Assembly (NCBI GenBank): GCA_001692895.1
Contig: KV748183.1
Span: 3,472,001 to 3,536,000, forward strand
Source of the DNA: Cenococcum geophilum 1.58
Lineage: Eukaryota > Ascomycota > Dothideomycetes > Gloniales > Gloniaceae
Direction of reading: 5' to 3'
DNA length: 64,000 bases
Within the stretch, counting starts at the first letter, position 1, and each line of letters opens with the position of its first letter. A program made the position numbers and the translations under genes. Of this stretch, positions 12,780 to 24,029 are shown one piece after another. The notes beneath the pieces were generated by a model. That model was not told the DNA's origin. It was given only the letters and a program-made list of their open reading frames with translations, and did not search any database.

Positions 12780-14286
12780 TATTAAGTGCCAAAGTAGTTT
12801 ACTACCCTACTTCTCTTATGTCTCGCAAAGCGATAGATATCGTGTCTAGTGGGGTTTTGATCCCTACTAATGTTCCCTATTCTATAGTGGAATTATCCTC
12901 TACCTCTAGTATAACATCTCTAAGGTCTACTCACTCCCAGTAAGCGGCCCTTATTGCCTTATTATTACGGAATGTTTCGCCTATATTAAATTCATTGTCC
13001 TTAATATCCAATCTGCGAACTAGTTTATTGGTTCCTTTACATCCTATAGGTGCTAGCTCTTATAGCTAATAGCTTACGCCGTACTTAGCGTCCTTATAAA
13101 TTTAGCATGCGTTATTATAATAAAACGCAAAACTTTTAATTAAATACTCTTTTGTTCCTTGTAGCATATTGTCATCCCTCTATACATATATATCGTCTAC
13201 TAGTCTCGTGCCTTTTACTATATAGTAACTCTACCCACTTCTACAGTCTCTAATATAATGACCCTGTTTTCCGCAATTTATATAAGCTCCTTCTTTAAAC
13301 TATTTCTCTTACTATAGAGTCCACCTAAATGTCTTCTGCTATTAAGATCCCTAATTTAGCCTTTGCTCTTTAGACCTTTAATCACCTAATCCTTATCCTC
13401 TGGGTTTCTATAGTTTGCTCTATCTCTTATAGGCTTCTTTGGTACCACTTAGGTTTATTAGCTCTACGCTATACCATAGTTTCTAACTTAGCTTTTATTA
13501 TTGCGTACTTTACGCCTTATACAACTATAGAACTCTATCCTAGCCTCTCTTAGCCTATTCCCTTTAGAAGATCCTATTGTTAATCTTAATCGCTTAATCT
13601 ATTAATTCCCTTAGGGTATCCGCATCTTCTATTAGGATAATTACGTCCTAGACTTTAGCCTTAAGTCCCTGTTTATATTATGCCATAAGCGCCCTATTAT
13701 TCTACTCTACTTATATTGCTAGTATCTAGAACTATATCGTATACTTAATTACTAAAGTTCGTTGCATAAGGTTCTAGAGTTTTCTTTCTACTATAGTTAT
13801 TTCTTCCGGGTCTCCAAACATCTACGTAAATTGTTTTACAAATCCTTCCCAACTTAAGAACATAAATCGCACGTCTTAGTTAGTGGTCGTTATTCCGTTT
13901 ACCTATATTTCCGTAAGGTAAAGTTTAAACTACTTAAGTACTTTTCCTAATAAGAATAGTCCTATATAGGCTATCCGATCCATAGGTATAGGTAACTTTA
14001 CTCCCTCCTATAAGACCTTAAAGTATATCTGCGTAAGGAATCCTTTAAGCTTTAACCTCTTTCCTGTAAATCTCTTAATTAATAGTAACTTAATCTTTAC
14101 TGCTCCTATTCCGTTAAGTCTTTCTTCTAACACTATATTATTAGCTATTAGCTAGTTAACTATCTCCTGTAGCTATCTAACCGTCATAGGTTGCTATAAG
14201 TTAGTATCCGCCATACTAGTATTACCTCCTGTCCTTAAAGTAGTTGCTGCCGTTAATGGCGTTATAGTAGCTGCTTTTGGTGGCAT
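12780..14286 (-). pseudogene. gag: gag of chromovirus B
   Basis: The frame starts MPPKAATITPLTAATT at an ATG at 14286-14284, 45 bp inside the 5' LTR. The same start context with MTPLTAATT is present in D. It runs through a retrotransposon-Gag-type capsid region to a CCHC knuckle at 13285-13244 reading Y-IN-C-GKQG-H-YIRD-C. Only the first Cys is lost, by TGT to TAT. Stops are TAA/TAG. Structural protein of the virus-like particle, by family. Confidence 0.75.
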
Positions 14287-14330
14287 ATTATTTAACTTCT
14301 TATATTAATACTGTAACTAGGTAGTAATTA

Positions 14331-14755
14331 TATAACGGAACCTTATAGCAAGAACTACGGTGGGCTTATTATTAGGCTAGGTGTGTAGAAAATATAAGTA
14401 TAAAAGTTAACAACGTAATAATAACTGGTGGAGTGGTTGCCTAACAGATTAACTCTAATTATATTCTAAGAATTACTACAAGGAAGGAACTATCTAGGTA
14501 GGAACTAAGGGTCCTTAAATACACAACCGTACTCCTATAAAATCCTTCTTATACGTGATATACGTCTTATACGTAAGGTACGTAAGTTCCTCTCGTTCCT
14601 CTTGTTTAATACGTAGCATATTATATAACCTCGGTTACCATTCCTCGTTACATGGTTCTATCGGCTCCATTCTGGACCGTACCTAAATCAACCAACTAGC
14701 TTCTTCCGTCTCTTCTCCAAGTAGTCATAATATCGTACTTAAAGCGTCCGTAACA
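14331..14755 (-). repeat. 5' LTR of chromovirus B
   Basis: 425 bp, the same length as the left LTR. Ends are TATAACGG and CCGTAACA. The U3-like half is more GC-rich and less degraded than in the other copies, and its sense strand reads TDALSTIL and MEPIEPCNEEW in the Pol frame. One CGA to TGA change breaks the frame. The adjacent primer-binding region is TAATTACTACCTAGTTAC on the element strand, shared with D; I cannot name its primer tRNA. Confidence 0.88.
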
Positions 14756-14797
14756 TTAACAAGTTTACTATAGTTCCTGCTATAAGGCTCCGTTACA
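14756..14797 (+). repeat. 3' LTR of chromovirus A (right part)
   Basis: Begins with the TTAAC duplicate (14756-14760) and continues the A LTR to its end CCGTTACA at 14797. The flank AGCAA follows and then copia sequence begins, so this is A's right boundary. Confidence 0.85.
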
Positions 14798-16020
14798 AGC
14801 AAAGGCTTAAATACTGCCTAGTAAGTTTAAGACTTTATATATTATAATAGAGGAGCGTAGGTTATTAATAAGGCCAGCTAAGGTATCTATAGGCTTATAA
14901 TAGGCGTACTTACAGGGCTTTACTTCCTAGTAAGCCGTAATAAGTTTATTATACAAGAAGTCATCTATTTAAAACTTGGCGTTAAGGCCATGCTATAAGT
15001 GCTAGAGGTCTTTAATAAGGATTTATAGACACTCTATAGTTAATTTTTTGGTATTCTTGTCAATTACAGTCCATAGCTTAGTTGCATTCCATTAGGTAAG
15101 AATATTACGCCTATATTCTAGTCCTTTAAAGTAGTTACGGGTAGCTTCGCATAGCTTATTAAAGGGGACACCAAGGGGGTTACTCTTAAGGTTAGTGTAG
15201 TAGTAGTTAAGTACTAGGCCGCGCAGTATGGTAGAGTAGGCTTAGCTAAACTCTTATTTAGAAATATTAGCCTTTTAGCAGAGGTCCGTAAAGATAGTCA
15301 GTTTAAAGTTAAAATTATCATTTTCACTGCTGTACTTAGATTCGTCGGTATAAAGCTTAGCTAGGTTAGCTAGCTCCTTACTATAGGTCTTTACTTAGGT
15401 AGGTTGCAGATCTATAACTTACGGATCTATAGCTTACGGATATATAGCTTATAGATCTATAACTTAAATAGCAGAGGTAATTTAGTCCGTATTTTGGTTT
15501 ATAGGGGTATTATAATCCATAACTTAAGAGTAGGGTATATTTTGGCCAATAAGGTTAAGTTTAAAGCCGCTTAGGTTTATAGGACGAATTTAGTTAAGTG
15601 GGTTAGGTATAAGGCTAGCGATTATATTAAGTTTAGAAGAAGTAAAGAGTTCCTTAGTTTCTTAAAACTAGTCTAGGATTTCCTCTTTAGTCTATTCCGT
15701 TTAGTCCTTCTTATATATTATATTATATAAGAACTATATAATAGTAACTCGTTTATTCCTTTTAACCCATATACCTTAGTTATATAAAAGGGTTTATAGT
15801 TTACGAATAGTAATAGGGTTATAGGCCTTAAGAATAGCTTCTATAAAGTCCATAAAGTCTTCCTAGTATTGCTCCTATAGGTCGTTATTTATAAGCTTAA
15901 AGTATTTGTATTTAAGGATTTTAAAACTAATATAGTCATTAACATCGTTTATAGACGTAACGTTAACTCCTTATCTCCACTTTTTTAACCTTCGCTAACT
16001 TACTTACTAATATCTGCCAT
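14798..16020 (-). pseudogene. gag: copia gag of E2 (interrupted)
   Basis: The frame begins MADIS at an ATG at 16020-16018, matching J's gag start at 45903. It covers roughly the first 400 codons of the collinear J region and is broken before the zinc knuckle by A. Many TAA/TAG codons replace Gln/Trp. By family this is the capsid protein of a fungal Ty1/copia element. Confidence 0.65.
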
Positions 16021-16400
16021 ACTATAGTGTAGTATAGTGCGTAGCGGGTGGTAGCAGCTTATAACGGGTAAGGGAGGTCTTATAACGGTCCGTAAAATTA
16101 ATTAATGGGTCTATAATAGTTTATAGGAGGGTAAGAGGTTTCCGCAAAAGGTCTAAAGAGGTTTAAGGTTTAAGGGGGTTGAGGATAGGGGTTCTGTATA
16201 GGTCTATATTCGCGTTTATAACTTCTAGTAAACTATACTAAGACTTAAATAAGTATACAGAGTTAGAGATAAGTCTATAATCCCTAACTTCTAACCTTTT
16301 AGCAGGTTGTACTAGAAGTCTAAACAGGTAGTTGCTGTCGTGTATATCGCTTAGGGGGAGGTATTAAGTAATTGCTAATCTATACGCGCTCACTAATTAG

Positions 16401-16668
16401 TATTTATACTAACTTAATAGCATAAGTGAGTCGTATCCACGGGCACGAAATACATATAGTATTGTATGCTTATTTAGATAGTGACTATTAATTGTATAAA
16501 GCAGACTACGTGGTCTATATACTAATGCACCTCCCCCCTAATTAGTTAGTGCTTTATAAGTGCACCAGACGCGTAAGTAAGTGGTTAGTGCACCAAACGC
16601 GTAAACGCGTACCTAGTGTACCGAACGCGTAAGCACGCGTTTAGTACAACAGGTGCTGTAATTATACA
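16401..16668 (-). repeat. 5' LTR of copia E2
   Basis: 268 bp, the same length as both J LTRs. The left terminus has changed from TGTTCG to TATTTA, and the right terminus is TAATTATACA. Five ACGCGT hexamers lie in the last ~110 bp, as in J. Confidence 0.88.
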
Positions 16669-16937
16669 GTACTCTATATCTTATAAACACTTCTTTTATA
16701 AAGATTTTAGCCATATCTTCTACTAAGATTTCTTCTATATATACTATAAAGTAGCCCTATTTAGTTAACTTGTCTACTATTATAAAAATTATATTATACT
16801 CCTATCCAGTAATAGAATCCTTTAATTTTAGCAACTTTATAATAAAGTCCTATAATATAACCTCCTATAGTCTTTCTAGTATCTTAATAGGCTATAGCTT
16901 CTTATACAGTTTATACCTTATTAGTTTATTCCTCTAG

Positions 16938-17099
16938 TGTCACAGAACGAGGTTAGGAGGCTCTGTAAACGCCGTAGCATTAACTATAATATATGATAGG
17001 ATATTGCACGAAGGTGTAAAGAGGTGTGAAGGGACTAGCACTCTATATACTGTGGGGTGCCAAGGCTCGCTAAGGGCCGCCAGGCCGGAATCCGTGACA
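16938..17099. mobile_element. 162-bp solo LTR, GC-rich, TSD TCTAG
   Basis: TGTCACAG...CCGTGACA, a 6-bp terminal inverted repeat TGTCAC, flanked by TCTAG at 16933-16937 and 17100-17104. Removing it restores the C integrase sequence as in B. It is much more GC-rich than its surroundings with little sign of RIP, suggesting late insertion or a sequence too short for RIP. Its family has no other member here, although the TGTCACGG ends of H are similar in type. Confidence 0.8.
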
Positions 17100-17399
17100 T
17101 CTAGCAATTTAAATATTCTCTTATAACCTCTCTTATTAAGCCCTAAATTTCTTAAATAATATACTCCTCCTAAAGTCTTAATACTAGCCCCTAGGCTCCG
17201 TTATATTCCTATATTATTCTCTTATAAAATTCTTTAATAAATTCTTCTATAATACTCCTTAGTACGTATATTGCTTCTCTATTCTTATACTACTAAGTCT
17301 AAATCCTTACTCTACGCTTTCTAGATCTTTTATAACTATATATTCTTAGGTGCTTTATAGGTCTATAGTTTTTAAGTTGCTATAATCTTTAGGTAATTA

Positions 17400-19255
17400 A
17401 TAATAATAATAAATTCAATTTACTGCCCGTCCCGGTCCCCCTAGTGGGTCCACGCAGGCCAATACCTTCTATAGGAAAAACTCTAGTTTAGAGAAAACCC
17501 AATCACGGGCCACGCTGGAGAGACGACAGCGTCCCGACATTGGAGCGCCGGCGGCTCGCCTTCTTCCTATCTATAAGTCTGCATATTAAGCTTACTGGCC
17601 GCGCTTCGCAAACAATCTCACTCTACCCCTTCTTCCCTTATCCTTTTGCCATTGTTCCTTTTACTAGTCCTTTTACTAGTCCTTTAAACTTTAGAAGGGC
17701 TAATATCCACTTATATCCTCTGCATCTATTACCTTTATAGCTTAAAACTAGGTTAAGGCACCTAATTATATTAGCCATTTTGCAGCCACTTAGGCGCTTC
17801 TTTTATTGTTTAAAACTTCTTAAAGGCGTTTAGAAGCGCATTCTTCTATAAAGTCCGCTCTTTAGTAGTATAGGCATTAGAACAGTATATAGTAGACTAT
17901 TTACCTTATCTAGCTATATTTATACCATAGGAGAATCTCTAGTACTCCAATAGATGTAAGCCATGCATTAAGCCCTATTACCTCTATACAGAGAAGAAAT
18001 AGTGTTATAGCCTCTGCCTTTGTTAAGTCCTTATATAATAGGATTGTGGGTTTCCCCTATAGGGTCCTCTACGTTATTTCTATGCAGTCTTTAGCCTTTA
18101 CCTACCACCATCGGCGCTATTCTAAGTCTGCCCATTTCGCGATAAGGGTAGTTGCCTGCTAGCGGTGCTAGTGACCTCCTATACGATGGCGGCGCTCCGT
18201 CTGCGCTCTGCCGGCGTTCCGCCAGCTACGCCTAGGGAGGTTTATTACAGCTTCCTACTCTACGCAATCCTTCTAGTATATAAGGAAGCCCTATATCTTA
18301 TTCTTACAGTTCTTTATACGGTCTTTAAGCGCTTCTAATAGTACTATTAGCCATCTTGCATTTCGCCAGCGTTTTATTAGTGTTTTCTAGATACCATTAA
18401 GTACCTCTACTAATTCCTTTTCTACCTTATTAGGAGCTGTCTTGGCAGCTCTTTATAGGGCTATCATTTCAATATAGAGCTGGATTAGGGAAATAGCTAC
18501 TTCCTTCTCCATTACGGCTATTGGTGTTCGCTAGTATACCCCTATAATCCTACAGAGACACTTATTCTAGACCTTCTGTAGCGGTTTAAGCAGGCTTTTT
18601 ACCGGCGTTCCGCCGTTATCCCGTACTCCCCACACTTAAGCGCTATACAGCATCGCTGGTCGGACGGTAGCCGTATATAGGAGTCGCGAGCGGCGCATTA
18701 ATGGGCCCTATGTAGATGTGGTGATCCTTAACATTACTTTGAATGCTGCTAAGCCCTTACTTGCCGCCTTTTTAACCTATTCTTTCCACTAGAGCTTAGG
18801 GTCCACCCAAATCCCTAGGACTCGCATGCTGGTTTTCTGGGGAGCTGTTTCGCAGCCGGCGATACGCATGGTAGACGCAAGGTCTGCGGTGGCGTAGCGC
18901 CGTCGCCTTATAAAATGCATAAGTTAGTACTTCTCGGGGGCGAATATTGCGCCGTGTCGGTTTACCTATGCAGCACAGCATTCATATACAGCCTCCAATC
19001 GTCGACAGTTTTCCGCTGCGGAGTCCCCCTAGGTAATAAGGTTTGTATCGTCTGCAAAGCCAAACCCTAGCGTGCTACTATTAGGGCTTTGGAATTCCTC
19101 TAGGAGCTCTAATATAAAGAAAAGGAATAGAATTGGCGATAGGGGAGACCCCTAGGGGATACCTGTCTGCGTTTGGATCCAGTTACTCTTATGTCCTATA
19201 AATTTAATACGGGTCTTACGTGCTGTTAGGAAACTTTATACAAAGTCAATAAGCC
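17400..19255 (-). mobile_element. 5'-truncated Tad/I-type LINE M
   Basis: 1856 bp flanked by a 14-bp TSD TCTTTAGGTAATTA (17386-17399 and 19256-19269). The 3' end is at the left and carries a trinucleotide tail (TTA repeats on the element strand, 17400-17411). It is 5'-truncated within the RT domain. Typical of target-primed reverse transcription. Base composition is far less AT-biased than chromovirus C around it. Confidence 0.85.
17540..19255 (-). pseudogene. LINE ORF2 reverse transcriptase, 3' part
   Basis: Read leftward from 19255. The RT box GIP-stop-GSPLSPILF lies at about 19162-19125; the stop replaces the invariant Gln. The catalytic box FADDTNLIT lies at 19059-19033 with both Asp kept. 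HGAIFAPEKY and a VLGIWVDPKL segment follow, then an RPAMLYSA...VWG segment near 18670-18600, typical of Tad-clade RT thumb sequence. Downstream sequence to about 17540 is probably the C-terminal domain and 3' UTR; no clear RNase H is seen. At least five in-frame stops, all explicable by C-to-T change at Gln/Trp codons. Confidence 0.75.
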
Positions 19256-19973
19256 TCTTTAGGTAATTATATCTAATTAATCCGTCCTTATCTTTATATA
19301 GTATTACCTCTAATAGCTTCTTATTATTTCACAGTTTAGCTTTCCTACTTAGCGCGTTAGCTCTTATATTCTCTATTCTTTTAATATACTAAATCTTAAA
19401 ATGGTATTCTATAAGTATTTCCGCCTATTTAACTTATCTCTAATTAAAGTTCTTTTATTATTAGGAACCCTATTAGGTTTTTATAATCTATTTTAACTAT
19501 AAATAGTTTATTAGTACCTTATAAAAATACTCTCTATTCCTTAAGTACTATAACTCCTTATTATAAATGTTATAGTTTAGTTCTAGTAGTATTATCTTCT
19601 AACTATAATATGCTATTAGGTGCTATATATTTCCATACTTTTATAGTAAGTATACTTCTAGTATAAAGTTTAATATATTTATTTCTATAACCATTTTTGG
19701 TCCTAGTTAGTAGATCTTAAGAATTAGCTCCTAGGTAAATAATTTCTTAGGTTTTTAAAACAACTTCCTTTGCTTATTTCCCTATACCTATAGTTGCTCT
19801 TTCTTTATAAGTCTTATAAACAATTTAATATTCTTTAACCACTATACTATAAACCTTCTATAGTAGTTATAAACCCCTAAAAATAACCTTAACTATATTA
19901 TGTTCTTTAGTTTTTACCAACTTACTATAGCTTTAATTTTCTTTAGGTCTATACTAATATAACCTAGTTTAAT

Positions 19974-21188
19974 TACAACCTAGTACTTTATTAGGGAGCG
20001 GTAAACCCCTAGCTTAGAGGTTTATAAACTATTAGGATATAGCTACTAGTGTATGTTAAGCTGCCTAAAGGAATTTATATATATAGAACTATAGCGCTAT
20101 AGCCTAAAGGCTATATGTATAGTATTATACGTAGTATAATACAACGGATATATATATAGTAGTAATTCTTAATTAACGTCTAATACGGATCCTATCTAGG
20201 CCCACGCAGACTACTCCGTCATAGGGGGAAAACTTATAATTTACAGGAAGAAAACCCTACAGTTTAGGGGAGGAAAAACCCTATAAGCCACCTCAGTAGG
20301 ATAAAAAACCCCGGTTTGCCATGTTCGTCTATAGCGGCGGCCCTACGGGCCTACGGCTACGTCCTGTCCTCCTTAGATGTTCGAACTCTTTGGGAACCAC
20401 TGCTTCCTTCTCTAGCTTATCCCAGCTAGGGTTTACTACGTCCTAGCTAGGCCTTACCGTTCGATTGCTGTACACTTATAGTTATATTCCGTATTTTAAC
20501 CACCCCCTATATACTATCTCTTATTAACCATTACTATATACACCATGCCTCCCCCCCCCCTAAGGCCTATTAAAGGCGTAAGGGGGATTTATCTATAAAC
20601 TACTATACTAAAAGGTAAGCGGGACGTGTGTGCCTAAGTATCTTTTATGCCTAGGCCCTAGTCACTAGGCCCTCGCCAAGGGTCACCACTCCTTAAGAGG
20701 AGATAGGAAAACCGTACGGTGTTATCTAGGCTACTAGGTAGTACTTAATAGTTAATAGTAAGTAACTGTATACTCCGCGGGCGATTGCCCTAGGGGTTAG
20801 GAGGGGCTGTATATTTACTCATTGCTCGTTTATAATCACTTGTTCGTTAATATAAGAGGTCGTTAATGCTCTCTACTAGGGGTTAGGGGATGTTATTAAA
20901 TGCCGCGTATCTATATTAGATTATATAGGTGCCTTAATAGGAGAATAGTGTTATTGTTATTACTATAAGGGGCACTCAGTAGTTGTTTTTAAGATCTCAC
21001 CATCCTATATAAAAACTTTTTACTACCGCCTATAATACCTATAACCACCACCACTAGGTTATATCGCACGCTATATAACGTCTCTGCGTTGGCTCTAAGT
21101 CTAAACTTCGAAGACTTAGGTTCGTAGCTGTTACCACATATAGGTGCAGAGTCCGTTTTCGACGGCCACGGATATATATATAAAAAAC
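19974..21188. mobile_element. unclassified repeat R1, TSD CCTAGTTTAAT
   Basis: 1215 bp inserted in chromovirus C, flanked by an 11-bp duplication (19963-19973 and 21189-21199). About 20155-21170 is homologous to R2 (33197-34216). R1 has about 190 bp more at the left and an ATATATATATAAAAAA tail at the right. The long duplication and A-rich right end suggest non-LTR retrotransposition in the plus sense. It contains a run of ten C followed by GTAAGGGGG. I see no coding frame or retroelement motif. Confidence 0.65.
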
Positions 21189-22169
21189 CCTAGTTTAATA
21201 ATAAATCTAATAAAATTAGTCTTCCTTATAAAGAACTCGCATTTCTTAATTGCTACTAATATCTGTTCTTCTTATAGTCTTTTTAAAACCCATTTAATAT
21301 ATTCTCCATATTTTTCCTTAATTATTAAGTAAATAATAATAATATTAAGGTATACTATAATAAACTTATCTAAGTGTTCTCTTAATATATTATTAATTTA
21401 CTTCTAAAACATTGCTAGTACGTTTATAAGTCCGAATTATATAACTAATGGTTTATATAGTCCTTTCTTTAACCTAAAGGCTGCCCTTTATTTATTGCCC
21501 TCCTTAATTTTAATCTAATAGTATACCTATTTTAGATCTATCTTTATAAAGATTTATACGTTACCTATACTATTTTAAATTTCGCTAATTAAGGGTAAAG
21601 GATACCTATTCTTTCTAGTAATGCTATTTAATTATCTATAGTTAATATATAATCTAAGCTTTCTAATTTTTCTTTAGTATAAATAGTACTGGATAACTTA
21701 CTAATAACTATAATAGTCTAATATATCCCTTTTATAAGTTTTCCTAGATAAACTCCTTAAGTGCTCTTAACTCTTCTTTAGTTAGCCTATAAATTAAAAA
21801 GAATTTAGACTTATTTCTAGTTCTAACTCTATTTTATAGTCCTATACTATATACTTTAACAGCCTTTTACTTTCTAGGCTCTATAGTTTCTTACTATACT
21901 TATAGTATCCTTTTAGTATATAACTAACTTAGCCCTTTCTTAATTTCTTTACATATTACTCTAACTTAGTACTATACTATCTTAGTTACTATATGCCTTG
22001 TATATTATTAAGTATCTTTAATATTAACCTAACCTATAACCTAATCGATTTTTAAATTATATTTCTATAACTGAGGTATAGCTAATACTGCCTTATCCCG
22101 TCCTAATAATAGGATATTAAAAGATATCTTAATTAGTCTTCCTTTAATAGTTATCTAAATAGGTCCTAT

Positions 22170-22690
22170 ACCTTAAACGTAAAGCTCTTACTGTACCTAG
22201 CCTAAAAAGACTAAAACCAATTAAAAGAACCCTAAAAAAACACCTAGAGAATCCCCCTAAGATTTATACATCGCATGGGAGGCATATATTAAATAATGGT
22301 GGTTTGTATTTACGCACGACCGCTAAAACTACGCCTAGTAATAGCCCTCTATAATAAAGACGGGCGAATACCATACTATAAAGCGGAAATATCTTTATTA
22401 AAAAGGCATCTAATAAAATATAAAGCCTATTAGACGCGTCTAGTATCTAGAATTATAGGGGAGTAACTATTAGCTATAATAATCTAACGCAGCTAGCAGA
22501 ATAGCTCCGCCAGTTTAGTAAACCTTAGGTGCCCCTCTAGTAAACCCTTAATTCAATCCTCTAACGGCTAAGTAAAAATAAAATAAAAACCCCCTTTTAC
22601 CGGCAAACTGCACCTAGGCCGCTATAGCTGCGCTTCTACTATATAGGGAACCCACCCCTCTTAAGATAATAACTGAGTATATAATTATAA
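22170..22690 (+). other. presumed 5' leader of LINE K
   Basis: No coding signal is visible. The sequence changes from chromovirus C (alignable to B until AGGTCCTAT) to unrelated sequence at about 22169. A C-rich patch lies at 22591-22598. The start of the LINE is inferred from this break and could be a few bases off. Confidence 0.4.
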
Positions 22691-22699
22691 TATAACTAA

Positions 22700-24000
22700 A
22701 CATAAAAAAAAGTAGAGAAGCTTAAGGGATAATTAGAAATAGAAGTCCTTATAAAGATTTATAAAGAGGTTTATAACGCTATTATAGTCTAATACCTTAG
22801 GAGCGGAGATATTAAAGTTACCCTAAAGGACTAACAGGTAAAGGAATAAGCTATAAGGGTAGGGGATAGGCTAGAAGAACATATTAGTATAGAAGTACTC
22901 CGTAAGGATTACCTAGTTAAAGTACTAGCGGTTTCTATAAGCCTTAGGGTAAAAAAGAGACGCTAGGTAGACAATACGGCAATTATATAAGAGATAGTAA
23001 GACAAACGGAACGCCTTATACTAGGACTTAAGATTACCTAAATCTAATAGCTTTAATAGGAAAATATAAACTAAGTATATAATAAGAATAATAAGAGAAT
23101 ATAAGGGTCGCTAGAGACTTACTAGGGGGACGCTAGATAAATATATAGCTCCCTTATTATTAGTATATATACACTAGAAATATAAAAACTTCTTATTTAA
23201 AAAGGAATAATTATAAACGGCCTTATATATAATATAAGGCTTTATAACTATAGACTACGCCTAGAATAATACTGTTACTGTATATAATAGGGACACACCT
23301 AATCCACATGCGCAGTATAGGTGTGCTGCGGCTATTATATAGGCCCCTATAATATAAAATACTACTTAAATTAAAACTAAATAAAATGCGTAAACTGCTA
23401 CTAAAGTATATATAAGGCGTGGGAAAGAGAAGACTGCATTAAATATAGAAGACGGAAGGTAAGGGCCTAATAGCTATAAGAATAACTATACGCTAGGTTA
23501 TACGAATAGAAATAATAGGCGATAAGCTAAGGGGATGTAGGTGCCTTCCTAGCGTTTCCTACCTTTAATATTGGGGGGCTAGGCCAGCTATCCTAAGCCT
23601 TAATAGGCTAGAAATGACGCCGCGTAATATTACTAGACTAAATAGGAATATAAGGGTTATAGGGGATATAAGGGAGAGGACGCCTAGTAAAAAAAACCTA
23701 TAGACAGCTATAGTAAGCTTAAAACTAGGGCAATTAAGAATTAGACTTAACGCGGTAAATATAATATTTATAGCTAACTTATAAAGGGTATATAGCCAAC
23801 TAGTAAGAATAGGGGAAGAACTAAAGATAATAATAGATTTAGATATAGAAGCGCTAGTAGAAATATAAGATATGGAAATAAAAAGCTCTATATAAAATAA
23901 GTAGCGTTTAGGGTGCAGATATAAGAGATAGAAGTTCTAAATATCCTAGAGAAAGTAAAAATAGAAGAAGTGAGGAATAAAAAAGAGATAAAGGACCCTT
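22700..24000 (+). pseudogene. LINE K ORF1 (nucleic-acid-binding protein)
   Basis: Degenerate frame with GDIKVTLKD and a downstream ISSLIISIYTLEI region. It ends in a zinc-knuckle cluster at 23271-23350: Y-C-Y-C-I, then GHT..STCAV and CCGYYIGPYNIKY. Reading Tyr back to Cys/His gives the paired CCHC pattern of Tad/I-clade ORF1 proteins. By family it binds element RNA in the ribonucleoprotein particle. Stops are TAA/TAG. The start codon has been lost. Confidence 0.7.
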
Positions 24001-24029
24001 ACTAGGGGTTTATTACCTATCTATAATAT

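Larger units (their letters stand above)
6798..14755 (-). mobile_element. complete Ty3/gypsy chromovirus B
   Basis: A full-length minus-strand copy (7958 bp) with two 425-bp LTRs, a primer-binding region, gag, pol and polypurine tract. It is nested in the 3' LTR of A with a 5-bp TSD. Of the copies here it keeps the most wild-type codons: its gag knuckle has lost one of four zinc ligands and its extension has fewer stop codons. It is therefore the best template for reading the family. Confidence 0.9.
14798..16668 (-). mobile_element. Ty1/copia element E2, 5' part
   Basis: Collinear with J from 44650 to 46695. It holds the 5' LTR (16401-16668), leader and most of gag, and is cut on its left by insertion of A. 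Its remaining gag-pol and 3' LTR would lie left of A, outside the window. It sits in chromovirus C, whose integrase sequence resumes at 16669. Confidence 0.85.
16669..22169 (-). pseudogene. pol: chromovirus C pol, fragmented by four insertions
   Basis: Minus-strand pol collinear with B, in pieces. 16669-16932 and 17105-17385 are integrase; 19270-19962 is RNase H and the end of RT; 21200-22169 is RT back toward protease. It is interrupted by E2, a 162-bp solo LTR, LINE M and R1. For the last three, clean duplications let the C sequence be rejoined by eye against B. Heavily RIP-changed, with AT content higher than B. Its gag, 5' LTR and 3' end are not in the window; sequence past 22169 is LINE K, so C may continue to the right beyond the window. 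Confidence 0.8.

Noticed and set aside
18796..18981. Minus-strand 61-codon ORF
   Set aside because: It is a different frame over the LINE M RT; the true frame carries FADDTNLIT and HGAIFAPEKY nearby.
16669..22169. Complete chromovirus C with LTRs
   Set aside because: Neither LTR nor gag is present in the window; only internal pol pieces can be supported.
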